From assembly GCA_030141605.1 (NCBI GenBank), contig JAQGDQ010000036.1, positions 620,001-684,000 on the forward strand: a stretch of 64,000 nt of DNA. Reading direction: 5' to 3'. The stretch is from Tubiluchus corallicola (taxonomy: Eukaryota > Priapulida > Priapulimorpha > Priapulimorphida > Tubiluchidae). The translations under genes and the position numbers were made by a program. The notes below the pieces were generated by a model, which saw only the letters and a program-made list of their open reading frames with translations, was not told where the DNA came from and ran no database searches. Of the stretch, positions 1-12,643 are shown one piece after another. Numbering within the stretch: the stretch's first letter is position 1; each line of letters starts with the position of its first letter.

Positions 1-573
1 ACGTAGTATAATTATTAAAATGGCTACAATTTTCTTAAAGTCTTATTTCTCATTACCATTTTCAAAACCATTTTAGTTTTCATTTTTATTTCAGTATAGC
101 TATCAGTTCAGTATCCGTTTGGCTTTCGGCGAAAAATTACATGTACTATAAATTCTTTGTACAAAATTTTTGCCAGTTGCAAATTTCTCTGGTACCAGAT
201 TTACCTGTACCAAACTTGATGGTTCCAAACTTTCCTATATTCGGTTCATATAATAATAACATTATAACCTAACTGATTTTTCATCATACAGATTTAACTG
301 TTTTCAATTTTTCCTTCTACACTGAAAATAACAGGAAATAATATACTGGTTATTGATTGATTTTTTTTCTGATCTGTACTTTAAAAAAAATCAAGTCACC
401 TTTTAACACAACAGTAACTTTGATTTTTATGTAATATTATTATTTTACATGTGTTACATGGTAAAGCTGTAGACCTAGATCTGTATGCTACAGTTGAATG
501 GTAAAATACAACTTATGCACTGTCAAGTAACATAGCCAAGAGAAGTAACAATGATTTTTATCTTTTCTTGGAG
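1..573. other. Non-coding: presumed intron of the first MARVEL gene
   Basis: Precedes a splice acceptor at 572-573, so it is most likely intron. No coding exon was found in it. A short cluster at about 190-235 (ggtaccagattt, ctgtaccaaactt, ggttccaaact) echoes the 'gtaccaaa' minisatellite at 16241-16450. Confidence 0.5.
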
Positions 574-2705
574 GAAACAATAGAGCAAGCTCTGTGGTCA
601 TTGCTTTTGGTTGTAGCTGCGCCAATGACAGCTGCCGGAGTGTGTAATGGTGCTAAAGCATCACATATTATAGGTGTTGTGAGTATACATTTGTAGTTTT
701 ACTCTTCCATTTATGAAAACTAAAAAATAGTATGTGATACATTGCATTTTGCTTACTAATGATTACTTACTGCTCGGTGTACTGTAAGCTTGTACTCGAC
801 AGTAATGCTTATTTATTATGTTGATGGTTGTGGCAGTGTTAAAGCCTCGTTCATTGTCAAATGTGATCATTTAAGATAAAATACTGAACTTCCAGAGGTG
901 TCTTTGTTAAAATCAATAGAGGGAAAATGACAATTCAAAAGAACATCTATAAGTGTTTCTTGGTGGCTTCCATCCATTTAAAGCACAAGAAAACATTCTT
1001 CATAAATAAAGGTTAAAAAATTCATCAGATAACATTGCGTAAACGTAAAGTTTGAAAAAAATCAGGCCATTCGTAACAAACTCTCTTTTAACTTTAAATT
1101 ACTTTATATTGGCAGTAAGATCAATAATGTGGTTTTTTGGTGAATTAGTAGTGTACACGAGATGACGATGCCGTGCCATTTTATTGGGTGGCGCAAATAT
1201 TTTAAATTATTAAGAAATTTCTTAATAAAATTAAAAATTTCAGATTTTAAATGTTTCAAATAGGTTAGCGTAATGCTGAGTAATACAGTTAGTAACGGAA
1301 ATTTTTTGGGATATACTTTAAAATTCTCTTTTCTTACCTTCTAACAATGGGTGCGACCTAACATTCTGAATGCTGAAACTGGCCAGTCAGCTATAAGGTT
1401 GAAGTTTAGTGTTTCAACTGTCATGTTCACTGAAAAATGCAGTAGTCTAACTGAAGTGGCACCCTCCTTTTAAGCAGAAGGTCTCTTGTTCGAATCTAGG
1501 CTATTCAAGCTTTTTCATATTTCTTGTTCTTCAAAGTTTTATTTCAAAATCCAATTAATTGTTGGTTTGTGTCATCTTTAAAATAGTCTTGATATTAGGA
1601 TTCTAAACAGTTAATTCATCCAGTCCAGTTTACATTATGACTCTGTCACTGTTTAAGTAGGTGTAAGTGGTAGGAAGAAAATATTTCCAGAGGGAAAATT
1701 AATTTTATGTAGCATCTTCGAATCTTCGTGGCAAAACTGATATCTAGTTCTTTCTCACATGTAGTCATCTGAAATGATATACTGAACATGATAGATACTG
1801 ACATATGGTGGGAAATGTTATATTATGTTGTTACTTGATTGCTAATCAGACATGCTACATGCCTGCCTTGCAAAATTTATTCCTTACATAGCAATTTAGA
1901 AGTATGGGATTTGACATTTGCAAAGACTGTTATATAGTAGACTAATGACAATGGAGGAGAGTAAATAGAGAAAAAATTGACTTGTCACTCAAAACCTTTT
2001 ACGTAACGCCTGTTATTTTCACCTGTAGTTATCTGAGGGGAGATGAATTCTGTTCAAATTTTGATAATACATTGTTGTGTTATATGTTTATGTAAGCTAT
2101 AAGATGTAACTTATGAAACATTAGACTTGTATCTTATATGGGAAATTAGCAGCAATAACAACAACATTATATTTTTCAAAAATGTTTCACCTTCTCAAAT
2201 GGTAAATTCATTTATTTCTTACACTTCTTAGCCGTCCACTATTTAGCAGTTAATCACTAAATGACATTGACAGAAATGCTTTAATTACTAAAATTGCTAC
2301 AACATTCTGACACTGTAGTTTTTACCAGCAATGACTGTACTGACATTACTGTCGTAACATAGAAAAAAGGCCAGTTTCTACAAGTTACAAATACATTGCC
2401 ATAATATCCCCAAACTATATTTTTTACAGATTTTGGCCTTTACTGCCTTACTGGCATACGTTGTTGGTGTGATAACTGGAGTTTTAAACTTGAGGAGTGG
2501 TGCGTCATTTACTCATGTTGATGAAGCTTTGCCAAGAACTGCTCAGGTAGCATCACAGTCTGGAACAACCTCAAAGAGACCAGCTACATCAGCAACAACA
2601 ATTAGTAACCGAAGTATTGAGGCTGCTGTTCAAAACCCAAGAGCAATAGATCCTAAAATATCATCCTTGTATGATCCAAATACAGCATGGCAATCATCTG
2701 CTTGA
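574..2705 (+). CDS. MARVEL-domain (plasmolipin/MAL-like) membrane protein, 3' part; first exons before the window
   Basis: Two coding exons are visible: 574-678 (35 codons, acceptor after ..cttggag, donor gtgagt) and 2430-2705 (acceptor ttttttacag, stop tga). Both junctions are phase 0. The 126 residues include two hydrophobic segments, one around ALWSLLLVVAAPMTAAG and one around ILAFTALLAYVVGVITGVL. These correspond to transmembrane segments 3 and 4 of a four-pass MARVEL protein, a family acting in membrane apposition and vesicle sorting. A hydrophilic, Ser/Thr-rich tail of about 70 residues, presumably cytosolic, ends DPNTAWQSSA. Exons 574-678 and 2430-2705 align with the last two exons of the complete gene at 7481-18204 (shared ETIEQALW/EVVEQAWW and IIGV-ILAF/IIGA-ILGF), so the pair arose by tandem duplication. 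This copy lacks the PPxY motif of its neighbour. No candidate for the upstream exons was found in 1-573. The membrane fold is well supported; a precise orthologue is not assigned. Confidence 0.8.
1000..1230 (+). repeat. Dispersed repeat, inverted copy near 17380-17590
   Basis: The segment from about 1026 (agataacattgcgt, then agtttgaaaaaaatcagg, then cattcgtaac) to about 1215 (ccgtgccattttattgggtggcgc, then attttaaattatt; shortened here) reads like the reverse complement of 17380-17590 with scattered differences. Each copy lies inside an intron of one MARVEL gene. The family is unknown; it is probably a non-autonomous DNA element. Confidence 0.45.
1436..1507 (+). repeat. tRNA-like remnant (tRNA pseudogene or SINE head)
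   Basis: A perfect pol III A-box fit, tagtctaactg at 1443-1453, is followed 34 bases later by a perfect B-box core, gttcgaatc at 1488-1496. Between them lies an anticodon-arm-like stretch with possible loop tttaagc. Acceptor-stem pairing is not convincing, so a functional tRNA is unlikely. Confidence 0.4.
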
Positions 2706-5263
2706 TGTTTAATACAGGACCTGTATTATAAATTACAAAGCTTCTAAGATCATTTCATAGTGTTTTGTGTATTGTCAACGATCCCATAATCATTACACAT
2801 TATAAAATGGCTGTTACAAGACAGAAATTCAGCATAATTATACTAAAGATGGTTGTACTGTTCTTAGTTAGCTATGTTTTGTTTTGAAGTTAATAAAACT
2901 AAAACTTGGACGCTAAGACTTGAGCTAAGCATTCACTACCAGAAAGCGAATTTGCATCGAATCGAACCGAATTTCAGTATTTGGAATCAAATTCGAATTG
3001 ACTTTGAAAAAGCGGTCTTACACAGATCATGCATATTACTCGATTTTGTTCTGCAACAAAACCACTAATAATTTGTTTAAAAATTGTGCTTAGAAATCCC
3101 TGCTAAATTGTGCCAGTTGTGTGATGTTTCAAACGTTTGGAAACTTTTTGGCAGAATACCCGATCACTGAAATTTGTATAAGTTATGTGACTGATTAGAC
3201 CTACATATCATTTGTACAAGACCTAATAATTATAAAAATAATAATTCTTTTATAATAATGTATTATAGTGACTATTTCTAATATTTACTGATGTGATTAT
3301 TGTGCTGTTATTCTTGAGAAATTCCTTATTTATACCTTATTTATACATTATACCTAAATGTTTTGGTCCAATGTATATAAAATTGTTTTTGTCTTTTACA
3401 ATTATTATTTACAAATATTTCCAATTGTATTAAATCAATAATTTCATTAATCTATTTTCATATATGTTATCATTTATTTTCCAAGAAAAATGTAATGTTT
3501 TTTTGTTTTAGTTGATTAGTCCTATTTGTCGGAAAATTTACTTTTTTCCATATTAACAAAATAAACATTTAAAAAAGCGTTTTTAAATGCACTATATATA
3601 AAATTGCTGTATACACCAGCAACAGTATTAAAATGCTATTTAACCTGCCTTGCGTAACACTATCTGGTGTACTGTAACCACATGTAACCTAAGTGTTTCG
3701 AATTATGTGGATAAATATTGTATGAAGCTCAAAAGTGACCAATCTGTAACCGATGTGTTAGTAAGTATCTAAAACTATGAACTCATTGTTTATAGCAGAC
3801 TCTAACTATATAATGTAGGCCTATGTGCTGTTAAGTATTTGAGTGACTATAAATAGTGCCATAATAATAATAGTGGTATGGTTTAATCCACATATTGTGC
3901 TTGCACTAAGATTGTGAATTTGAAATGTTAAATCAAAATATGAACTGTTTGATTGTGGTAAAAAAATAACAACTGTAGTTTGGTAATCTAAATTTATAAT
4001 GTAATTAAAAGTGCAATAAAAGAGAGACGTGTTCCTGCTAAGTCAAATAAATTGTATTTTGACTGTGATCAGTATATATACATCAACTTGTTACTGTTTT
4101 ATTATAACTATTTCCTGATTAATTTGTTTTCATGGCATAATCGACGGAAGTCACGTAAGAACAAACAAATCAATACCCACTAAGGTTTAAGCATGATGCA
4201 ACTATCTTGACTGCAGAAAAATACATAATTAAAATTAATACATAGTACTGTTTTCAGTACTCAGACAGGTTAGTTAAAAATAGTCAAGTCTTTTAGGTAA
4301 CATGTTTCAGAAATAGAAACGAAATTTCTCACCACTATTCATTAACTAAATAAAAATGATGGTGACTCATCAACCCTTGTGATCACGATACTCAGTTCTG
4401 GCAAGGTGAAAACGTAATGAGTTTCGCTATTTGCGGCTCTTTTCTTGTGATCAGCTCAAATTTGGTAAAGCTAGGGGCTTAAACTCTCCAGTTTTGGTTA
4501 CAAAGATTGTAAAAATTAGGTTATCGATAAAGAATTTCTAAAAACTGTTAAGAATACGAAAATTAAAACAAGGTTTCAAATTGTAGTATCACATTATTTA
4601 CACATAAAATACACCAATATTGTACAGCGTGTGGAAGTACTTATTTGTAAGCCCTCTACTCACCAGTGGTACAAAGTCCGCATTCGCAAGTTCACATTTT
4701 TACTCGCTACTATTGATAATAATAGCGAGACCCTGAGGGTGTGTGTATAAATCACTTCAGTTAAAATATCTCGTTTTTAGTGAATATAATTGTATTACTC
4801 GAACGCTAAAAGTGAGTGAACTTGATTTAAATTAAAATTGACAGTGTAAAGCAGTCAGTTTTTTATTTTACAACTGCTTCAAATATTTGCGCTTTCTTAA
4901 TCTTGAAAATCATGAAGTAAAATTAGACCTATTTATGTTAAACAAGATAGATATTAAAATACGTCTTTAAATAAATTTGTCATTTACCTATCTAACATAA
5001 ATAGCTATAGTGTCGCAAATTAAAAATGTCGATTGTTTTTAGAAGTGTGTTACCCAAGGCAAAGTGCGATAATGCAAAACTTGCAATGACATTTGAATTA
5101 TAGTAGGATTGGTGAAAAATGTAACTTGGTCGCAGTTTATAATAACATTTTTGATCGCCGTGTCTGTCACTAGGCTTACATTGATAATTTACAACCAATA
5201 TGTAATAAAATCTATGGTATAAGCCTGCATTGATAAACTGATTCTGTCCATCCCATGTCGTTT
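2706..5263. other. 3'UTR and intergenic DNA after the first MARVEL gene
   Basis: Apart from the MITE copy at 2918-3170, no gene was seen. Possible polyadenylation signals (aataaa) occur near 2893, 3560, 4014 and 4046; which is used cannot be told. Confidence 0.5.
2918..3170 (-). mobile_element. MITE, 'ggggtgagcat' family, degraded copy in reverse orientation
   Basis: It begins near tgagctaagcattcac and runs through agaaagcgaatttgcatcga, tcaaattcgaattgac, cagatcatgcatatta, ttctgcaac. Read in reverse complement, the same succession occurs at 37401-37777 and 60081-60500. The terminal repeat is degraded. It lies just 3' of the first MARVEL gene, within its probable 3'UTR or flank. Confidence 0.6.
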
Positions 5264-6000
5264 GTTAAGATGATTTATCAATGTAATACATTACAACATT
5301 ATGTAACAAAAATGCTACATTAGGTAGCAGATTTTACGTCATTACATATACCAATCATTATGTTTCAAAAATGATACAATCATTATGTGACAGTCTAGAT
5401 ACAATCATTATGTGGCAGTCTAATGTAGTGTAGTTTAGAGGTCTGTGGTTAAGTCTTGTCATGGTTTATATAGTGCGTAGGGTATATTGGACTGGATCAG
5501 TTTCATTCTGTTGTAGATGTGGTCTGGCACCGGCTCGGTGTGATTTGGTCTGTCTGATGTCTGGATTGCTAGAGTAGAGTTCTGTTCTGTGACTGGGTTG
5601 GGGTTGTAATGTCGTCACAAAAGTGACCGTATTTGGAAACTGAAATATCATGCTCATTTACGACCTGCGTACTAGTCTGTAGTATTTTATATAATTGTTC
5701 GAAATTTCAATTTCCTACATGTTTACATGCACTATTATATCATAATATGTCGCAGTATTTTATAACTACAGTAATTGTTGTCGGGTAAATATGAATCGGT
5801 GACGATAAATAGGGCATATTCAGTCTTATATCGTTGACCGATGCCACTTAGCCAGAATAGACCACAGTCAGACTGCCCAGACTAGATTTCTGGCAGACCA
5901 GACCCAAGATTGAGCCACGTCTAGAACAGAAAATCTGCCCCAGTCCAGTAAATAGAGCAAACCAGACCGTGACAAGACCAAGCCGCAGACCGTGAAAATA
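5264..6000. mobile_element. Fold-back (MITE-like) element with long degenerate inverted repeats
   Basis: The left arm near 5436-5580 (ggtctgtggttaagtcttg, ggactggatcag, gtctggca) is matched in reverse complement by the right arm near 5850-5995 (cagaccgtgacaagacc, gtccagtaaatagag, aggttctagac-like). Outside the left arm, two 25-base units beginning gatacaatcattatgtg lie in tandem at about 5380-5429. A related, larger copy is at 20430-22560. No transposase is visible. Confidence 0.5.
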
Positions 6001-7470
6001 ATAATGCACTAAAAAGACGGTTAACCAAAATAGAGTTTTTTATTTTTGACTGCAAATAATGTATAGGTAGGCAATTTTTGTGAAGTCAAATATAGCACTA
6101 AATCATTCAGCAAGCTAAAGTACCACTCAGCAGGTATGAAGACAAAGGATACTGTTCGTGAACAGCTCGACGAGAAGGAGAAACCAGAGTTTTTGTAAGG
6201 GGAATCAAATTGATAGAGATTATTGATACAAGGGCAGAAAGAACCATTGACGTACACGAGATTTCTGTGGAGAATATTCAGCAGGTTATAAAGTGACAAA
6301 TTGAATAGATATGATTATGCGTTATTAATAACCAAAGTCCATAAGGTCGGGAGTTTCACTTCTATTGTTCGATTGGAATGCCTGTTTCATAAACAACTAA
6401 CTTATATTACCCAGATACAACAGATGTAATAACTCCGGATTTTATGACCTTTGATAATTAATAATACATAATAACAGCCATCCCATTTGTTACTTTACAA
6501 CCTGATCAATAGATCACAAATTTCTCCGGAACTTGTGTGCGTCAATACCCGACATGCTTGTTTCTACCCTCTTATTGGATACACTATATCGATTTGATTA
6601 CCCTTATTAAATCTGTGGTTCCTACTCTCTGAGCAGTTCGTGAATAGTCTCCTTCATACCTGTTGTGTGAGACTTTGACTTGTTGATTTATTGTTATACT
6701 TGGCTTCAAAAACAACTTGAAAACAGTAATACAAACTAGCTCCATATTGAACAAAGTAAGATAAGGTCTCAGGGTTCGTATTAGAATCACACCATATTAA
6801 CTGACCTTAATATGAAGACTGAAACCTTATAGTTACCCTATTCAGGTTTTTCCAAATTGCTCAGTTTCTTGTCTATTTACTAGCTACTTACTCCCGATTT
6901 CCCATCATTTAGCAGATCACCAAATCCTAAGCCTTGCGAGAGTTGAGACACTTAGCATAGCAGTTTCAATAATTATTATAAGACTGTGCTCAACAAATCG
7001 GTTGTGCTTAACGTGAAATTAAACAATAAAGAAATCAGAATACAACCTATCACACATGTAAGACCGGCAGCTGTTTCAATTTTCCCAATACGAGAATTCA
7101 GATTCACATGAAGACTTGAAACCATGTAAATTAAGTTTCAGAAAATAAATAAAACAATAATGAAGTTGATATAAATATAATCTGATCGTGGAGACAGAAA
7201 TCTCAATACAAGTTTTTTAATGTTAGCATACTAAAGTTATTTTTCAAAAACTGCAATTATTGTACGTTAAAAATGTAATCAAATAAAAGAATCAAATTAC
7301 ACATACATTGTTGAAATGTTTAACGTTGACATGTAGTGGCCTTTATATTTTCATTGTCAATTTAGTGCGATGCAGAATTTAAAAAACGTTTTTGTTGCAA
7401 ATTAATTTATTACGTTATATTTTTGCGGTACTGCGTTTGTATTCACATATTCTGAACATTTGTTTTTCAG
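6001..7470. other. Intergenic DNA between the two MARVEL genes
   Basis: No gene recognised. The tttttcag at 7463-7470 just before the second MARVEL start suggests that the promoter or a non-coding first exon of that gene lies here. Confidence 0.4.
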
Positions 7471-7480
7471 CGAAAAACCA

Positions 7481-10400
7481 ATGGCTATAAACACATTCTA
7501 TATAAGAAATCTCAATGGAATTTGCAGACTAGTTCAATTCGTAAGTCACTGCTTACTCACTCTATTTTTACACTACCTGGAGGCTTGTTTCTAGCTGATA
7601 TTCATCCAGCAAAGTAAATGCTGAATTGGCATGGCTTCATAAACGATGAAGACAGACTTGATTGCATATCATTTCTGTAAGTTAACAGGTTAATAGAACT
7701 GTGATATGCTTTCTCAAATCCTTCATATTACGGTCATGTTAGCCTATATCCTACTGTTAGTAAATATGATTTTGAAGCCATTCTAAATAGCCATTCACTG
7801 TCTTTCTTATTGCATCTTGCGTTGTTTATCGTCAAATGTGTTAATAAACCTTAACAATTATTAAGCGAGGTTAGGTTATTAGCTCTAGCTCTAGCATAAA
7901 TGTGCATTTCGTTTTTTTTCGTTCATAGCCTTGTCTTTTTATCTATTAGTAATTTTGTTGATTTAATTATTTATTTAGTTATCTCCATTAGTTGTCTATT
8001 AATAATTTTGCTAATCACCTTGGAAGTACCGTTTCATGATTTTAATGTTTCCAAGTTAAAAAAAATCAGTTTTTATCTCATCTCGCTGCATCTCGTTCTG
8101 CCGCATCCCTTCTCGTTCTGTCTCGTCATCATCTCATCTCATCTCCATGCTTTCAAGAGGTCTACTCCACAAAGTTTAATCGCGTTGCATCCACAAGAGT
8201 TTCAAAGCAAGGTTGTGTGATAAAATGTCGTTCGAATGAGATGAAATTATGGCCATAAAGTTGAACTTGATGGATTTAAAAGCTAATTTTAAAAATTGAT
8301 AGGAAGCTGACTTAAAATGTTCATTCTGCCATTTTGCAAACGATACTACAGAACATATTTTTGAAAATACATCGATATACATTAATAGATGTGTGTTATC
8401 GTGCAAGATATAAGTGAAACCAATATTGATAAATTAATAAAAGTTGGAATATGTTTTAAGGAGCTGTTGCAGTTAAAGATATAAAGAATGACGAGTAAAC
8501 AGTTAGTTATACACCGAGCGAAAAGTTAGCATTTACGTGTATTTCTAAAGTGAATAAAATACGTATCTTTGATCTTGCAAACTGGCACTTTTTATTAATA
8601 CCAGTTTGCTCACCAATTTGGTGAAGAGAATCGAGCGTATCGACTATATGCGCTTTAATATGTCTCAGGAATTCCCAACCAGGGGTGCTGGTCAACAATT
8701 CAGGGGTTCGAAAACTCGGATTTGGCAATTTACAAATTATTACTGTCAGTAAGTTAAGTTCCGCGATTTTTCTTCTTATCAACCCTTATCCATATTTTCC
8801 TTTTCACTTTTCACTTTTTATTTATAGCCATTTTAGAGTTAGCGACGTTAGTCTTACAAGGAGTGATTTGAATAACAAAAGCAAAACATAATAATTTTGA
8901 TATTAAGCCAATTTTTTTTATTTATGTTCTTTGTCGTACTTACCTTACCCAATTTTTGCTATCTCATCGTCATTTTGACACATGTATTCACTCTACTGGT
9001 ATTCATTGTACTCTACTGTAAATGAAACTAATTGAAATGATTATTCAATGACTCATAAACCATAAGGAAGTGAAGTCTAGCATAGCTGCGTAACGTCCAA
9101 CAAAATCTAGCAAACGTATAATTTGCACGCTTATCATTTTCCCAGCAATAATATTTTTTCATAATGGATCGCAATCCTGTCAAAACCCCTTTATCTATAG
9201 TGTGGAGTTATATTTGTTGTTATAATATTAAATTATTGTCCATTGCAGATCTGTCTGTTTGCTTCGTTTATCGCAGTATTTGCTAATAACTGTAACATCA
9301 AGGCACGAAGAGGATGGTGGGGATTTTGCTGCTGGGGAGGAATGATTACATGCGTATCTTTCTACCTTATTCATCTCTTTTTCGTACCTGTAAAAGTCCC
9401 CACTGTTCCCTGGCGATTTCTTGTGAGTATTGGATTAAAGTGAATGCTATATTTGTAGAAGTAGAAAGTTGAACAACATGTTTATTGAGCGTAGGCGATC
9501 GACTGTTGCAGTCGAAACGATCGTCTACACTCAATAAACATGTTGTTTCCTAGTGGCTAGCTCTTTTACCCTGCTGGTTTGTTATTAACAGTGCCAATTT
9601 TACTGAATTAGGCCTATACTTGATGCCCTCCACTGTCCACGAACTTTTATGTAAAATCGTCCCGTGCAGTGTCCGGCTAACCAACGCGGCAACGCCTATA
9701 TCCATTTGACAGTTTGGTATTTTTCTATTGTATTGCATTTGCATCGAAATATTAGTCTCTATATTAATACTGTTAATATTTGAACGCCACTGTCACCACT
9801 GTGCAAAAATACCTACGACCTTCCAAAGTAGGGAACTTCAGTGATTGCTTTACTTCTAGTAGTTCAACACTTTTTATTTGTTTGTGATGATTTGATCCTG
9901 ATGTTATGGTCTGTCGTGTTTTGGAACAGCATGAAACCATTTCTTAAAATTAGGTAAAATTAGTTTTGTATAGCATTATTTGGCTTGAGCTGTCAGTTGC
10001 TTTGATTTGCCTGAGATATGGAGTGCTTGAAACGATTTCGATAGAACTTTATGGCCTAAACTTTTATATATCTAGGAGCTAAGTTTTCGAATGCTCACTT
10101 ATTTAATACCATAAAACAATCACTATTTTTAATTCACAAACTTTAAATGTTGCGTTAATATTGCTAATAAATTCCCGTTGCTCAGAATAATTTGTGATGC
10201 TCTTTGAATTTTATTAGAATTATTTTACGACTAAATGTAAATTTCGTTGATAAAAACCAGTTTCAGTGGCAACTAGATCATGCTTACAGAGGGTGCACGG
10301 CAAGTTTAGTACTCGGAAAGTTTGGTACTATGAAAATATATTTTATATAACCTACTCGAACAAGTTATAGAAGGCTCATATTGTTGCATTTTTTATTTGT

Positions 10401-12547
10401 TTTTTTGTTCGCTTCCTCTTTGTTTGTTTGTCTGTTGTTTGTTATTTGTCATAGTTGTTGTTATTTGCCTTTTCTCGCTCGCTCTTTTGTTGTGATTATT
10501 ACCACCACTACTACTACTACCAACACCAACACCACCACCACCATTACCACCGCTTTTCTAAACATTTGGAAAAAAAACAACATCGAGTTTCTTCAAGTTT
10601 TTAGTGAAATGAAATGACTTGGTGAAATTGACAAGGGACTTGTCTGGCAAGGTAATTACAACGACGCTTATTGTGTTTATCTATACGCTCATTAGTATCG
10701 TATTCTCCACAATGGGGCTACTTACATGCATAATCTGTAGACGCAAATACCCGGACGCTATTGCACGTTCCGATTTTGGGGATCTAGTAATATGTAAAAA
10801 TGCTATAGATGAATACCACATGGATGAAGTATCGGGCCAAAAGTTGCCAAATAGTATTGTTATCCATGAGATAGACGGCAAAAAATACTCACTTATACAC
10901 AATGAACTCAATTCTTTTGTACAAAATCAGCTTGATAGTGGTGTACCAGCACCTAATTTAACAGAGGTTGTACACAATTTTTACACGGACGAACAAAGTG
11001 AGGAGGCCAAAGCCTTACTTACCTGTCTTATACCTGATGACATATGCTTTAGATCTGACTTTAGACGAAACAAAATCAGAAGCAAAACCGCGAAGCTTTA
11101 ATCTCAACTGAATCCTGTCATCCACTAAGCCGGATATGGCAGCAAATGATTTATAAATAATAATGATAATCTTTATTTAAAGACAGCTTTTGTGCATAAC
11201 AATTAGTAGTATTCAAGATCTCAAAAAGCTTTTTTTGCAAAAACAAGATTTGGCCTACAAAACGAAAAGCAATTTCTGATGACATATTTCAGGATTTTCA
11301 GCTAATGCAATAGGCCTGTTATGGATAGAGAAAAGCCATTGAAATTTTTTGCAGTTTCTTCTCAAAATATTCCACCAATGTCATTAAAGAGTATAGACAT
11401 AATTGTCATATTGAAGCGTTTGCAATCTGTGCAGCAAGACCTAGCACACCTGAAGGCTATCAGTGTAACAAAATATAACTAAATAGACTTTTCTCTAAGT
11501 ATCCAGTAGTAAGAAATAGTGGGCAAAAACAAAGAAGTCACGTTAGCGCTGTGGAAGAAATGTCTGGCAATCACGAAAACATCCTTACTACGTTTAGCGA
11601 AGGTTGCTCTTCCGGGGATGCAGGAAAAAAATACAAACCTAATTAGTCGCCAAAAACACTTCAGAAGTAAATAAGGGCAATGAGGACGGTGCAGGCGTTG
11701 ATGACAATGGGCTCACAGTAAAGAAAGCAAAAGGGAAGCGAAAAACAGAGGCTCCGGCCAAAAGGGTTCAAAGCGTACTATCACAGGTGTGGCAAACGCA
11801 GAGGGTACGCTACTTGAGTCTAACAGGCCATTTGCGTCGGGTTTTTGTTACAAGGCTAGATCCATATACGACTGTAACAAACTTAGAGGAATTTTTATAT
11901 ACTAATCGTGGTGTGGAGGCCGAAATAGAGCAATTACGGGCTACGTACGCGGACTCGTATTCATCTTTTATTATCAATTGCCGGAGCAACAAGGAGCGTG
12001 ATATCGTTATGGATCCTGAGCTCTGGCCGGTGGGAACACTTATAAAGCCTTACTACATATAAAAAAAACACAAATACTCACCCTGCTTCTCGAAACAGAA
12101 AAGTATACTCTTGCCTTACAGGAAAAAAAGCAGAGGCGCAAATATCAATTCGCACGATGATTGGATTAGGGTCAAATCTTAACCCATCTGAAAAGCTTCC
12201 AACAATCCCAAATGATGAGCAGTGACACGAGACTAAGAATTGTAAGCTCATGCCATACCTAGCGTTGTGTGTATGCGTAGACTCGTGAATAAAACAGCTA
12301 ACAATTTTCTTAGTTGCACAGCATTATTTTACTCAATAACAAGATGTAGTTTCAAGCCACAGGTGAATCTAAAAAAAACATAACGAATAGCATGTATAAC
12401 AGTTATAATCAGTATGACTGTGCAGAACAGTACAGAAAATATAACAGTACAGAAAAAATCAGGTACAAAAAAGCAAGTGGTCATCCACTCAATATAGGTG
12501 TAGTCACATTGTTGTTTAAATTTCACCAAAAAATTAACAGACAAAAG

Positions 12548-12643
<96 letters not shown>

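Larger units (their letters stand above)
679..2429. other. Intron of the first MARVEL gene
   Basis: GT-AG intron of 1751 bases between the two visible coding exons. It holds the dispersed repeat at 1000-1230 and the tRNA-like remnant at 1436-1507. Nothing else is recognised in it. Confidence 0.7.

Noticed and set aside
5380-5430. CRISPR-like direct repeats
   Set aside because: Only two adjacent units without spacers, in a eukaryotic transposon setting.
6021-6299. 92-codon minus-strand frame; the plus strand reads REQLDEKEKPEFL-like words
   Set aside because: Interrupted on the plus strand and unrecognised; too weak to call a gene fragment.
7900-8220. 106-codon open frame before and within MARVEL intron 1
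   Set aside because: Hydrophobic low-complexity translation, lies in a spliced-out intron, no splice or family support.
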